Below the pieces are notes generated by a model that was given only the letters and a program-made list of their open reading frames with translations, did no database searches and was not told the DNA's origin. A stretch of DNA of 64,000 bases from NCBI GenBank assembly GCA_034005525.1, contig JAVEUP010000020.1, positions 1 through 64,000 of the forward strand, read 5' to 3'. Below, piece after piece: positions 9,646-16,935 of the stretch (its first letter is position 1; every line of letters starts with the position of its first letter). The position numbers were made by a program, and so were the translations under genes. Origin of the DNA: PWXP01 sp034005525 (GTDB taxonomy: Bacteria > Planctomycetota > Planctomycetia > Pirellulales > Thermoguttaceae).

Positions 9646-9722
9646 TTGAGTCGGACGGGACGCCGGCAACATTGCGCGCGGCGGCTGCGCCTGCCACGCA
9701 AAACCACTGGTGGTGGAACTGA
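8292..9722 (+). CDS. DUF1598 secreted protein, tandem copy 1
   Basis: A 476-residue protein. The GTG start is chosen because CGGAG lies 7 nt upstream; an internal ATG (MCIARGMGVAF) is an alternative. A hydrophobic export signal ends near APAALGQG. The mature protein contains the planctomycete DUF1598 hallmarks: GIYTDAAG, LPDEVRYLAGLQ, an IHYVLVYPEHNDIVLVGP block, GRPVLLLDDLLVALRTA and ISCSIDPTGEGLQRL. The biochemical function of DUF1598 is unknown; export to the periplasm or surface is inferred. Its sequence is identical to the gene at 10160 from upstream of the start to about residue 451, after which the last ~25 residues differ. The C-terminus here ends in NHWWWN. Confidence 0.8.
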   Translation: MKQHNLPLVLATAEANPVRERRHWTVMCIARGMGVAFLCVVLALVTAPAALGQGFAYEGRSVGGIYTDAAGHLKNAQVDDIGELARVRAAALAPVAPGLAEAASLRKVSLKGLEAAIADALEAGGQLPDEVRYLAGLQQIHYVLVYPEHNDIVLVGPGEGWKVDARGNIVGVTTGRPVLLLDDLLVALRTARGAAQQAISCSIDPTGEGLQRLRAHVSKLRTIGNPEQTARGIEETLGPQQVSITGVPPTSHFARVMVAADYRMKRLAMGFEPAPVAGLPSFLSMVPASGRGMSNMLPRWWLEPKYDPILRDPEGLAWELRGARVVAMTEEDFLTNTGTKQQTGKASPAAERWAENMTARFDELAVAEPIFGQLRNCMELAVVSALIVKENLTEKAGFSMPLLTGAQGLKPDEFFAPKQVDTQASLMKRGRNWVISASGGVLMNSWAIADRIESDGTPATLRAAAAPATQNHWWWN

Positions 9723-10159
9723 CCGCCACGGTAACAGCAAAGGGTGCCCTCAGCGACAATCGACGCATAACTGAAGCCTCGCCGTCAAAACAAGTTGGCG
9801 ATTCGCTAGGGGACGAACCCGTTGTCGGATGGTTAACGCTGTGAACTGCGAGGACCGACATGCTGTGGCAGACCCCCAATATGAACCGCCTTGGGTTGAG
9901 TGCGACGACCACCTAAGCCCCCCCATTGGGAGATCTGATTCGCCAAGAGGGGAGAGGCAATAACTCCCATGGCTTTGTGCTACTTTTGGGATCAAGAAAC
10001 CGGCGTGTTTTCTTGTCAAGCGGGTTGCCGGGCAACTAGAATACACAGAGGGCATTCGGGGCGCGCGGTGGGCGGTGGTTGGGCACGTTTGTGTTCGGCC
10101 CGTTGTCAACTGCGCCCAATCACTCCTCGGTCGTACACTTGTTAAATCGGAGCAAAGTA
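9723..10159. other. Spacer between tandem DUF1598 genes
   Basis: About 310 bp of unique sequence with no supported gene, followed by the second promoter and the start of the second repeat unit. Confidence 0.6.
10013..10042 (+). promoter_or_regulatory. Predicted sigma70-type promoter of second DUF1598 gene
   Basis: TTGTCA at 10013-10018 and TAGAAT at 10037-10042 with an 18-bp spacer. The -10 box lies inside the identical repeat, while the -35 box and most of the spacer lie in the diverged flank. Confidence 0.55.
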
Positions 10160-11513
10160 GTGAAACAACACAATCTGCCGTTGGTCCTCGCGACAGCCGA
10201 GGCAAATCCCGTCCGAGAAAGGCGGCACTGGACGGTAATGTGCATTGCACGCGGGATGGGTGTGGCCTTCTTGTGCGTCGTATTGGCACTCGTTACGGCC
10301 CCGGCGGCGCTGGGGCAAGGTTTCGCTTATGAAGGGCGATCAGTCGGTGGCATTTACACCGACGCGGCCGGCCACCTCAAGAATGCACAAGTCGACGACA
10401 TTGGCGAACTAGCTCGCGTGCGCGCTGCCGCGCTGGCACCCGTTGCACCCGGGTTGGCTGAAGCCGCTTCGTTGCGCAAAGTCTCGCTGAAGGGCCTTGA
10501 AGCCGCGATTGCCGACGCGTTGGAGGCAGGCGGCCAATTGCCCGATGAAGTCCGCTACCTCGCCGGCCTCCAGCAGATTCATTACGTGCTGGTCTACCCG
10601 GAACACAACGACATCGTTTTGGTCGGTCCCGGGGAAGGTTGGAAGGTCGACGCGCGGGGGAACATCGTCGGAGTGACGACCGGACGCCCCGTGCTGCTCC
10701 TGGACGATTTGCTCGTTGCCCTGCGCACCGCGCGCGGCGCAGCGCAGCAGGCGATCAGTTGCTCGATTGACCCGACCGGCGAGGGCCTCCAGCGGCTCCG
10801 CGCCCACGTGAGCAAGCTGCGAACCATCGGCAACCCGGAGCAAACAGCGCGCGGTATTGAAGAGACCTTGGGGCCGCAGCAGGTGAGCATTACCGGCGTG
10901 CCGCCGACAAGCCATTTTGCTCGCGTGATGGTGGCCGCCGACTACCGCATGAAGCGATTGGCCATGGGTTTCGAGCCGGCTCCGGTGGCGGGGCTTCCCA
11001 GCTTTCTCTCCATGGTCCCCGCTTCCGGCCGCGGCATGAGCAACATGCTGCCCCGCTGGTGGCTGGAGCCGAAGTACGATCCGATCTTGCGCGACCCCGA
11101 AGGGTTGGCGTGGGAACTTCGCGGCGCCCGGGTGGTTGCCATGACCGAAGAGGACTTCCTGACAAACACCGGGACAAAGCAGCAGACCGGCAAGGCCAGT
11201 CCGGCGGCGGAGCGCTGGGCGGAGAACATGACCGCCCGGTTCGACGAATTGGCCGTGGCGGAACCCATCTTCGGCCAGTTGCGCAACTGCATGGAGTTGG
11301 CCGTGGTGTCCGCTTTGATTGTCAAGGAGAACCTGACCGAGAAAGCCGGGTTCAGCATGCCGCTTCTGACGGGCGCCCAAGGACTGAAGCCGGACGAGTT
11401 CTTTGCCCCGAAGCAAGTCGACACGCAGGCGAGCCTCATGAAGCGAGGCCGAAACTGGGTGATCTCGGCCTCCGGCGGCGTGCTGATGAACTCGTGGGCG
11501 ATCGCCGACCGCA
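10032..11513 (+). repeat. Direct repeat unit 2 (1.48 kb), identical to 8164-9645
   Basis: Second copy of the tandem unit. Identity stops at 11513, within the codons for the C-terminal tail. Confidence 0.9.
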
Positions 11514-11590
11514 CGGAATCGAGTGCCGAACCGGCAGCCGTGCGAGTCGAGGCCAGCCCCGGCAATGCTTCCCGGTGGTGGCGGAACTAA
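10160..11590 (+). CDS. DUF1598 secreted protein, tandem copy 2
   Basis: A 476-residue paralogue with the same GTG start, Shine-Dalgarno site, signal peptide and DUF1598 body as the copy at 8292. The predicted proteins differ only in the last ~25 residues (here ending SRWWRN instead of NHWWWN), where the DNA also diverges. Each gene has its own promoter, so both are probably expressed. An identical core between diverged flanks suggests recent gene conversion of an older duplication rather than simple redundancy. Function unknown. Confidence 0.8.
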   Translation: MKQHNLPLVLATAEANPVRERRHWTVMCIARGMGVAFLCVVLALVTAPAALGQGFAYEGRSVGGIYTDAAGHLKNAQVDDIGELARVRAAALAPVAPGLAEAASLRKVSLKGLEAAIADALEAGGQLPDEVRYLAGLQQIHYVLVYPEHNDIVLVGPGEGWKVDARGNIVGVTTGRPVLLLDDLLVALRTARGAAQQAISCSIDPTGEGLQRLRAHVSKLRTIGNPEQTARGIEETLGPQQVSITGVPPTSHFARVMVAADYRMKRLAMGFEPAPVAGLPSFLSMVPASGRGMSNMLPRWWLEPKYDPILRDPEGLAWELRGARVVAMTEEDFLTNTGTKQQTGKASPAAERWAENMTARFDELAVAEPIFGQLRNCMELAVVSALIVKENLTEKAGFSMPLLTGAQGLKPDEFFAPKQVDTQASLMKRGRNWVISASGGVLMNSWAIADRTESSAEPAAVRVEASPGNASRWWRN

Positions 11591-11707
11591 CTGCCACGGC
11601 GACCGTAAGGCAGTACAGCTTGACGTTTCGTTCCGACGTCGGCAAAATCGGAGATTGCCGTATCCTTCGGCATCGACCGATTGACACCTGACGCACGGAG
11701 CTGCCTT

Positions 11708-13135
11708 ATGACCGACCATCGAACGGAACGCGACAGCATGGGCGAGGTGCGATTGCCTCGCGATGTGTATTACGGGGCGCAAACCCAGCGGGCGGTTGAG
11801 AACTTCCCCATCTCCGGCCGGACCATGCCCCCGGAACTCATTCATGCACTCGGGCTGGTGAAGTGGGCCGCCGCCCAAGTGAATCGCGACCTGGGGCGGC
11901 TGGGCGATCCGGCAGAGACCCGCCGGCCGCTTTCCCCGGAACAGATGGACGCACTCCTCTGCGCCGCACGCGAGGTGGCCGACGGGAAGCTCGACGACCA
12001 GTTCCCGATCGACGTCTTCCAGACCGGCTCGGGCACCTCAACGAACATGAACGCGAACGAGGTCATCGCCAACCGCGCCATTGGATTGGCCGGCGGCGAT
12101 CGGTTCGCCCCGGAAAAGGCCATCCATCCGAACGACCACGTCAACCTGGGGCAAAGCAGTAACGACGTGTTCCCCACGGCCATCCACGTGGCGGTTGCGC
12201 GGGCCATCCACCAGCGGCTCATTCCGGCGCTGCGCAACTGCGGCAGGGTGCTGGCGGAGAAGTCGAAGGCGTGGCAGCAGATTCTCAAAATCGGCCGCAC
12301 CCACCTGGCCGATGCCACGCCGGTTGCGCTCGGCCAGGAGATCGGCGGCATGGCCCGGCAACTCGACCGCTCGGTGGGCCGTGCCGGCCTGGCACTGGAA
12401 GCAGTATTGGAACTGCCCATCGGCGGAACCGCCACCGGCAGTGGCATTAATACGCATCCGAAGTTCGCCCGCCGACTGTGCAGCTTGCTGGACAAGGAGT
12501 TGGGCATCGCGTTCATCGAGGCAGCCGATCACTTCGAGGCGAACGCACAGCGCGACGGGTTGGTGGAATGCCACGGCCAGTTGTGTACCGTGGCCGTCAC
12601 GCTGTTCAACGTGGCCAACAGTATCCGTTGGCTGGCCTCCGGTCCCCGGTGTGCTTTCAATGAGCTTCGGTTGCCGGATCGGCAGCCGGGCAGCTCCATC
12701 ATGCCGGGGAAGATCAACCCCGTGCTGTGCGAGGCCCTCATGCAAGCCGCAGCCCGCGTGATGGGCAACAACCACACCGTCGCCTTCTGCGGGGCGGCCG
12801 GGGGCCAGTTCCAACTGAACGTGATGATGCCGGTGATGGCCGACGCCGCTCTGGAAAGCGTCCGCACCCTGTCGGGCGCCGTAGCCGCGTTCACCGACTT
12901 GTGCCTGGCCGGCATGGAGGCGAACGTCGACGCCTGCGCCGCGGGCATCGAGCGCAGTCTGTCACTGGTGACGGGTCTGAACCCCTATATTGGTTATGAG
13001 CAGGCCGCGGCCCTTGCTAAGGAGGCGTTCGAGAGCGGCAAGACCATCCGCCAATTGTGCCTCGAAAAAGGTGTCCTGCCGGAAGTCGACCTCGAAAAAG
13101 CCTTGGATCCCTGGCGGATGACGCGGCCCGAATGA
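11708..13135 (+). CDS. fumC: Fumarate hydratase, class II
   Basis: A 475-residue protein starting at ATG 11708 with GGAG upstream; an upstream in-frame start at 11681 is less likely. It reversibly hydrates fumarate to malate in the TCA cycle. It shows the class II fumarase/aspartase signatures: the N-terminal GEVRLPRDVYYGAQTQRA, TGSGTSTNMNANE, the GQSSNDVFPTAIH block with the active-site region, GRTHLADATPV, and the GSSIMPGKINPV superfamily signature. Length matches FumC of other bacteria (about 465 residues). No iron-sulfur cysteines are needed in this class. It lies in the same orientation as the encapsulin operon but 111 bp away with a separate predicted promoter between, so it is probably transcribed independently. 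Confidence 0.95.
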   Translation: MTDHRTERDSMGEVRLPRDVYYGAQTQRAVENFPISGRTMPPELIHALGLVKWAAAQVNRDLGRLGDPAETRRPLSPEQMDALLCAAREVADGKLDDQFPIDVFQTGSGTSTNMNANEVIANRAIGLAGGDRFAPEKAIHPNDHVNLGQSSNDVFPTAIHVAVARAIHQRLIPALRNCGRVLAEKSKAWQQILKIGRTHLADATPVALGQEIGGMARQLDRSVGRAGLALEAVLELPIGGTATGSGINTHPKFARRLCSLLDKELGIAFIEAADHFEANAQRDGLVECHGQLCTVAVTLFNVANSIRWLASGPRCAFNELRLPDRQPGSSIMPGKINPVLCEALMQAAARVMGNNHTVAFCGAAGGQFQLNVMMPVMADAALESVRTLSGAVAAFTDLCLAGMEANVDACAAGIERSLSLVTGLNPYIGYEQAAALAKEAFESGKTIRQLCLEKGVLPEVDLEKALDPWRMTRPE

Positions 13136-13154
13136 CGTACCAGCCCGGGGGGCC

Positions 13155-13184
13155 TTGAATCGGAGTAGGGGATACGCATAGAAT
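13155..13184 (+). promoter_or_regulatory. Predicted promoter of encapsulin operon
   Basis: TTGAAT at 13155-13160 and TAGAAT at 13179-13184 with an 18-bp spacer, in the 111-bp gap after fumC and 62 bp before the ferritin start codon. I see no clear iron-regulator operator, though an unfamiliar one could be present. Confidence 0.5.
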
Positions 13185-13246
13185 CATCACATTAGGGATT
13201 GTGTTCGCCCTGCCGTCGCCAGCATCAATACGGAGGCTCCAATATT

Positions 13247-13618
13247 ATGGCTCTTGCATATCATGAACCCCCGGCTGAGTTGTCGGCCGAAGCACGCGAT
13301 ATCCACCGTGCCCTCAGTTCGACCATTGAAGAGCTTGAGGCGGTCGCCTGGTATCACCAACGGGCGGAAGTCTGTGCCGACGAAGGCCTGCGGGCCATCC
13401 TGTTGCACAACCGCGACGAGGAGATCGAACATGCCGCGATGGGCCTGGAATGGCTCCGTCGCCGGATTCCAAAGTTTGACGAGGAATTGCGCACCTACCT
13501 GTTCACCTCCGGCCCCATCCACGCCCTGGAAGAGGAAGCGACCGGCGGCAGCCAGGGCGAGAGTGAGCCCAACCCGGCCGGTAGCGCAGGCATGGGCATC
13601 GGAAAGTTCACAAAATAG
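13247..13618 (+). CDS. Encapsulated ferritin (EncFtn), encapsulin cargo
   Basis: A 123-residue cargo protein starting at ATG 13247 with GGAGG upstream. EncFtn is a ferroxidase that oxidises Fe(II) and passes it to the encapsulin lumen for storage. The family's iron-centre residues are visible: E31 in EELEAVAW, W35 and Y36 in AWYHQR, E59 and H62 in HNRDEEIEHAAM, followed by LEWLRRR. The spacing matches the Rhodospirillum EncFtn residues E34, W38, Y39, E62 and H65 with a constant offset of 3. The C-terminal extension ends GSAGMGIGKFTK, a plausible encapsulin-targeting peptide of the GxGIGxLK type. It is 16 nt upstream of the shell gene. Confidence 0.93.
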   Translation: MALAYHEPPAELSAEARDIHRALSSTIEELEAVAWYHQRAEVCADEGLRAILLHNRDEEIEHAAMGLEWLRRRIPKFDEELRTYLFTSGPIHALEEEATGGSQGESEPNPAGSAGMGIGKFTK

Positions 13619-13634
13619 CGAAAGGAAATATCCA

Positions 13635-14438
13635 ATGGCCGATTTACTCAAGCGTTCCCTGGCTCCCCTGACCGAGGAAGCGTGGCAGGAGGTCGATTCC
13701 ACCGCGGCCACGATTCTGAAGGCCCAGCTTACCGCACGCACCCTGGTCGACTTCTCGGGACCGCATGGCTGGCAGTATGCCGCGGTGAATCTTGGACGCC
13801 TCGACATCCCGAAGGGCGGCAGCGATGAAAACGTTCCTTGGGGCGTGCGTTCCGTGCTCCCTCTGGTCGAAGTCCGCGTTCCCGTAGTCCTTCCGCAACT
13901 CGAGTTGGACAATGCTTCCCGCGGTTGCGCCGACATTGATCTGTCGCCCTTGGAAGAGGCGGCCAAACGCGCGGCCCATTTCGAGGATGCCGCTGTGTAC
14001 GCAGGCTTCGGGCCCGGCGGAATTCAGGGCATCGTGCAAGAGGCCGCCCACAAACCGGTCAAGTTGCCCGACAACCCGGAACTGTACCCCAAGGCCGTTG
14101 CCCAAGGACTCAAAGAACTCCGCTTGGCCGGCGTGCCCGGACCGTATTCACTGGTGCTGGGTATCGATGAGTACGCCGGTTTGGTTCAGGCGGGGAAGGG
14201 CGGTTTCCCACCCGCCCGGATCGTCCGCGACATGCTCGGCGGCGATATTCTCGCAACCCAGGTGTTGCAGGGCGGCGTGCTCCTTTCAATCGCCGGCGGC
14301 GACTTCGAATTGACCGTCGGCCAGGACCTGGCCATCGGCTACGCCAGCCACGACCGCAACCAAGTGGAGCTGTTTCTGACCGAGTCGTTCACCTTCCGCG
14401 TGCTCCGGCCGGAAGCCGCGGTTGAGTTGAGTGCTTGA
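13635..14438 (+). CDS. Encapsulin nanocompartment shell protein (family 1)
   Basis: A 267-residue protein, the standard length of family 1 encapsulins (HK97 capsid fold, linocin M18/CFP29 type). Start ATG 13635 follows AAAGGAAA. Recognisable blocks are the N-terminal MADLLKRSLAPLTEEAW, which packs the targeting peptide in known structures, ARTLVDFSGPHGWQYAAVN, IPKGGSDENVPWGVRSVLPLVEVRV, the DAAVYAGFGPGGIQGI region and the C-terminal GGDFELTVGQDLAIGYASHD. It self-assembles into an icosahedral cytoplasmic shell; with EncFtn as cargo it forms an iron-storage compartment. The stop codon overlaps the next start (TGATG), indicating translational coupling to the dehydrogenase. Confidence 0.95.
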   Translation: MADLLKRSLAPLTEEAWQEVDSTAATILKAQLTARTLVDFSGPHGWQYAAVNLGRLDIPKGGSDENVPWGVRSVLPLVEVRVPVVLPQLELDNASRGCADIDLSPLEEAAKRAAHFEDAAVYAGFGPGGIQGIVQEAAHKPVKLPDNPELYPKAVAQGLKELRLAGVPGPYSLVLGIDEYAGLVQAGKGGFPPARIVRDMLGGDILATQVLQGGVLLSIAGGDFELTVGQDLAIGYASHDRNQVELFLTESFTFRVLRPEAAVELSA

Positions 14439-15460
14439 TGAAGATCGTTGTTCTCGACGGCTACACCAACAACCCAGGCGATTTGCACTGGGAGGCGCTC
14501 GAAGCGTTGGGTGAATGCGCCATCTACGAGCGGACGGCGCCGAGCGAAGTCGTTCCACGCGCCGAGGGCGCCGGGGTGGTGCTGACCAACAAGACGGTGC
14601 TCGCCCGCGAACATTTCGAGGCGCTGCCGGAGTTGCGGTATGTTGGCGTCTTGGCCACGGGCTACAACATTGTCGACGTGGCGGCCGCGGGCGAATACGG
14701 GATCGTGGTCACCAACGTGCCGACCTACGGCACGGCGTCGGTCGCGCAGATGGTGTTCGCCCACCTGCTGAACCTCACGCAGCACGTGACCGAACATGCA
14801 CAGACCGTGCGCGAAGGCCGCTGGAGCCGCAGCCCGGACTTCTGCTACTGGGATTACCCGCTGGTGGAACTCGACGGCCTGACCATGGGCATTGTCGGGT
14901 TAGGGCGAATCGGCCGCGCGGTGGCTGGGCTGGCCCTGCAGTTTGGCATGCGCGTGCTGGCGTATGACGTGGCTTGGGAAAAGGGGTCAGGAGCCTTTTC
15001 CCGGAACGGCCCGGAGGGTGCTGCGCAGAAAAGGCTCCTGACCCCTTTTCCCATCGAGGGTGTATCGATGACCGACGAACTGAGCCGGGTCTTCCGCGAC
15101 TCCGACGTAGTGACCCTGCACTGTCCGCTGACTCCCGATACGGAGCGGCTGGTGAGCGCCGAGCGACTGGCCCTGATGAAGCCGACTGCATACCTCATTA
15201 ACACGTCGCGAGGGCCGCTGGTCGATGAGCCCGCGCTGGCCGAGGCGCTCGGTGCGGGCCGCATCGCCGGCGCGGGGCTCGACGTGCTTTCCCAAGAACC
15301 GCCATCGGCCGATCACCCGCTACTGACCGCTGCCAACTGCTTCGTCACGCCCCACATCGCCTGGGCCACCCGATCGGCGCGGCGCCGACTGCTCGACGCG
15401 GCGGTCGAGAACGTGCGCGCCTTCCTTGGCGGCTCGCCGCGGAACGTGGTGAACCCATGA
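14438..15460 (+). CDS. D-2-hydroxyacid dehydrogenase (NAD-dependent) with in-frame palindromic insertion
   Basis: A 340-residue protein beginning at the ATG that overlaps the encapsulin stop codon. It belongs to the glycerate/phosphoglycerate dehydrogenase-like family and reduces or oxidises 2-hydroxyacids with NAD(P). The Rossmann motif GLGRIG and the catalytic Arg (INTSRGPL), Glu (SQEPPS) and His (PHIAWAT) are all present. Between LAYDVAW and GVSMTDELSRVF there is a stretch of about 25-28 residues not usual in the family. It is encoded by a 77-bp perfect-armed palindrome at 14976-15052 that keeps the frame open. The insert sits just after the second Rossmann beta strand, near the cofactor-specificity loop, so activity may be altered. 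The gene overlaps the next by 4 nt. The substrate is unknown. Confidence 0.88.
   Translation: MKIVVLDGYTNNPGDLHWEALEALGECAIYERTAPSEVVPRAEGAGVVLTNKTVLAREHFEALPELRYVGVLATGYNIVDVAAAGEYGIVVTNVPTYGTASVAQMVFAHLLNLTQHVTEHAQTVREGRWSRSPDFCYWDYPLVELDGLTMGIVGLGRIGRAVAGLALQFGMRVLAYDVAWEKGSGAFSRNGPEGAAQKRLLTPFPIEGVSMTDELSRVFRDSDVVTLHCPLTPDTERLVSAERLALMKPTAYLINTSRGPLVDEPALAEALGAGRIAGAGLDVLSQEPPSADHPLLTAANCFVTPHIAWATRSARRRLLDAAVENVRAFLGGSPRNVVNP
14976..15052. repeat. 77-bp palindromic element inserted in frame within dehydrogenase gene
   Basis: Arms of 25 bp are perfect inverted repeats: GGGAAAAGGGGTCAGGAGCC begins at 14976 and its complement ends at 15052, with a 27-bp loop. It lies entirely inside an ORF and adds coding sequence (residues KGSGAFSRNGPEGAAQKRLL) without a stop in this frame. 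Confidence 0.9.
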
Positions 15461-16455
15461 GCCCGCGAGAAATCTTCCTGGCGAAGCTACGTGGCGAGTC
15501 GTCCACGCGCGCGGCGGTGGGCAGTGCAACGTCGATCGTGACGAGCGACCTGATGGACGAGGTGGGCGCGTGGTTTCCCGAGGCGCACCTCGATGCAGAG
15601 CCAATGGCCCGGCTTGCCGCCGCAGGCCATACCCTGCTCGGGTTCGATAACGTGATGCCCTTGTTCAGCGTGTGGCACGAGTCGGCCGCGTTGGGCTGCC
15701 CGGTGAACTGGGGAACGCGCACCCGCATGCCCGACTGCCGCGATCGCCTTTGCGGCGACATCGGCGAACTGCCGGTAATCCCGCCCGGGCTGCTGAAGCA
15801 CCCCGGCTGCGCCGTACCTCTGGAGGCGATCGGCCGGCTGCGGCGCGAATTGGGCGAGACGGCGGCCGTGGTGGGCAAGGTATTCGGGCCGTGGACCCTC
15901 GGCTATCACGTGTACGGGGTCGACCGTTTCCTCATGGCGACCATTGATAAGCCCGACTCACTGCGCCGCGCCATGCGGTGCCTCATGGAGGTCAGCGTCC
16001 GGTTTGGCGTCGCGCAGATCGAGGCCGGGGCCGATGCGATCACCCTGGCCGACCACGCCACCCGCGACCTCTGCTCGCCGGCCAACTACCGCGACTTCCT
16101 CCTGGAGATGCACCGGGAACTGCACGAGCGGTTGCCCTGCCCGCTGATTCTACACATTTGCGGGGACACGTCAGACCGCATCCCGTACATCGCCACGACG
16201 GGTATCGAGTGCTTCCACTTCGACTCGAAGGTGCCCACAGTCACTGCGAGCAAACTGGCGGGCGACCGCCTTGCCCTGATGGGCGGCACGAGCAACTTTC
16301 GCGTGGTGCGCGAGGGGACGCCGGAGCTTATCGCGGCCGACGTTGCCGAGAAGGCCGCGCACCGGATCGACATCATCGGCCCCGAGTGCGCCGTACCGCT
16401 CGACGCTCCCTGGCGCAACCTGCGCCTGCTCGCCCGGGAGGGCAAGCGGGTATAG
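15457..16455 (+). CDS. Uroporphyrinogen decarboxylase-fold methyltransferase (MtaA/CmuA-like)
   Basis: A 332-residue protein overlapping the dehydrogenase stop by 4 nt (ATGA). It belongs to the UroD superfamily, closest in pattern to MtaA/CmuA corrinoid methyltransferases, which move a methyl group between a corrinoid protein and a thiol using a zinc ion. Possible zinc ligands are His and Cys in LILHICGDTSD and a later Cys in GPECAVP, as in MtaA-type enzymes. Other blocks include GFDNVMPLFSVWHESAALG, KVFGPWTLGYH and EAGADAITLADH. No corrinoid protein gene is seen nearby, so substrate and partner are unknown. It is the last gene of the encapsulin operon. True UroD of haem synthesis is less likely because of the zinc-site motif and divergent N-terminus. 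Confidence 0.8.
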   Translation: MSPREIFLAKLRGESSTRAAVGSATSIVTSDLMDEVGAWFPEAHLDAEPMARLAAAGHTLLGFDNVMPLFSVWHESAALGCPVNWGTRTRMPDCRDRLCGDIGELPVIPPGLLKHPGCAVPLEAIGRLRRELGETAAVVGKVFGPWTLGYHVYGVDRFLMATIDKPDSLRRAMRCLMEVSVRFGVAQIEAGADAITLADHATRDLCSPANYRDFLLEMHRELHERLPCPLILHICGDTSDRIPYIATTGIECFHFDSKVPTVTASKLAGDRLALMGGTSNFRVVREGTPELIAADVAEKAAHRIDIIGPECAVPLDAPWRNLRLLAREGKRV

Positions 16456-16502
16456 AACGACCACATCGCTCGAAACCAAGGAATCCCCGTTGAAGGTTGC
16501 GC

Positions 16503-16640
16503 GTGCTGGCGTTCGAACTGCCCCCGCGGGCCGGCAGTTTTGACGCCCTGCTGGTGGTCATCGCCATGATCGGCGCGCTGGGCGGCTCCATCGCCAACCT
16601 GATCTATCCGTATTTCCTGGAGCAGAAGGGCTGGCGCTGA
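16503..16640 (+). pseudogene. Relic of Nramp-family metal transporter
   Basis: A 45-codon open stretch ending in TGA at 16638-16640 encodes AMIGALGGSIANLIYPYFLE followed by QKGWR, which matches an internal segment of Nramp-type Mn/Fe transporters. No start or remaining helices are present. The fragment runs directly into the next relic with a TGATG overlap. Confidence 0.6.
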
Positions 16641-16924
16641 TGAAGCCGACGGCGCATTTGATCAACACGTCGCGCGGGCCGCTGATCGACGAGCCGGCGC
16701 TGGCCGAGGCGCTCGGTACCGGCTGCATTGCCGGCGCGGGGCTCGATGTGCTCTCCGAGGAACCGCCGCCGGCCGATCACCCGCTGTTCAGCGCTCCGAA
16801 CTGCTACATCACGCCGCACATCGCGTGGGCCACGCAGTCGGCAAGGTGCCGGCTGCTCGACACGGCAGTGGAGAATGTCCGTGCTTTTCTGGCCGGCTCG
16901 CCCCGGAACGTGGTCCAACCATGA
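16640..16924 (+). pseudogene. C-terminal fragment of a second D-2-hydroxyacid dehydrogenase
   Basis: A 94-residue frame from MKPTAHLINTSRGPL to SPRNVVQP aligns without gaps to the last 94 residues of the dehydrogenase at 14438-15460, with about 16 differences. It lacks the catalytic domain start and most of the NAD domain. Similarity continues past the stop into the first codons of the methyltransferase gene (MTPR versus MSPR), so the source was a duplicated dehydrogenase-methyltransferase pair. Confidence 0.85.
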
Positions 16925-16935
16925 CCCCGCGGGCG

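Noticed and set aside
10409..11878. A 489-codon minus-strand ORF
   Set aside because: Antisense to the second DUF1598 gene; the same shadow appears at the first copy (8541-9740), as expected for duplicated DNA rather than a gene.
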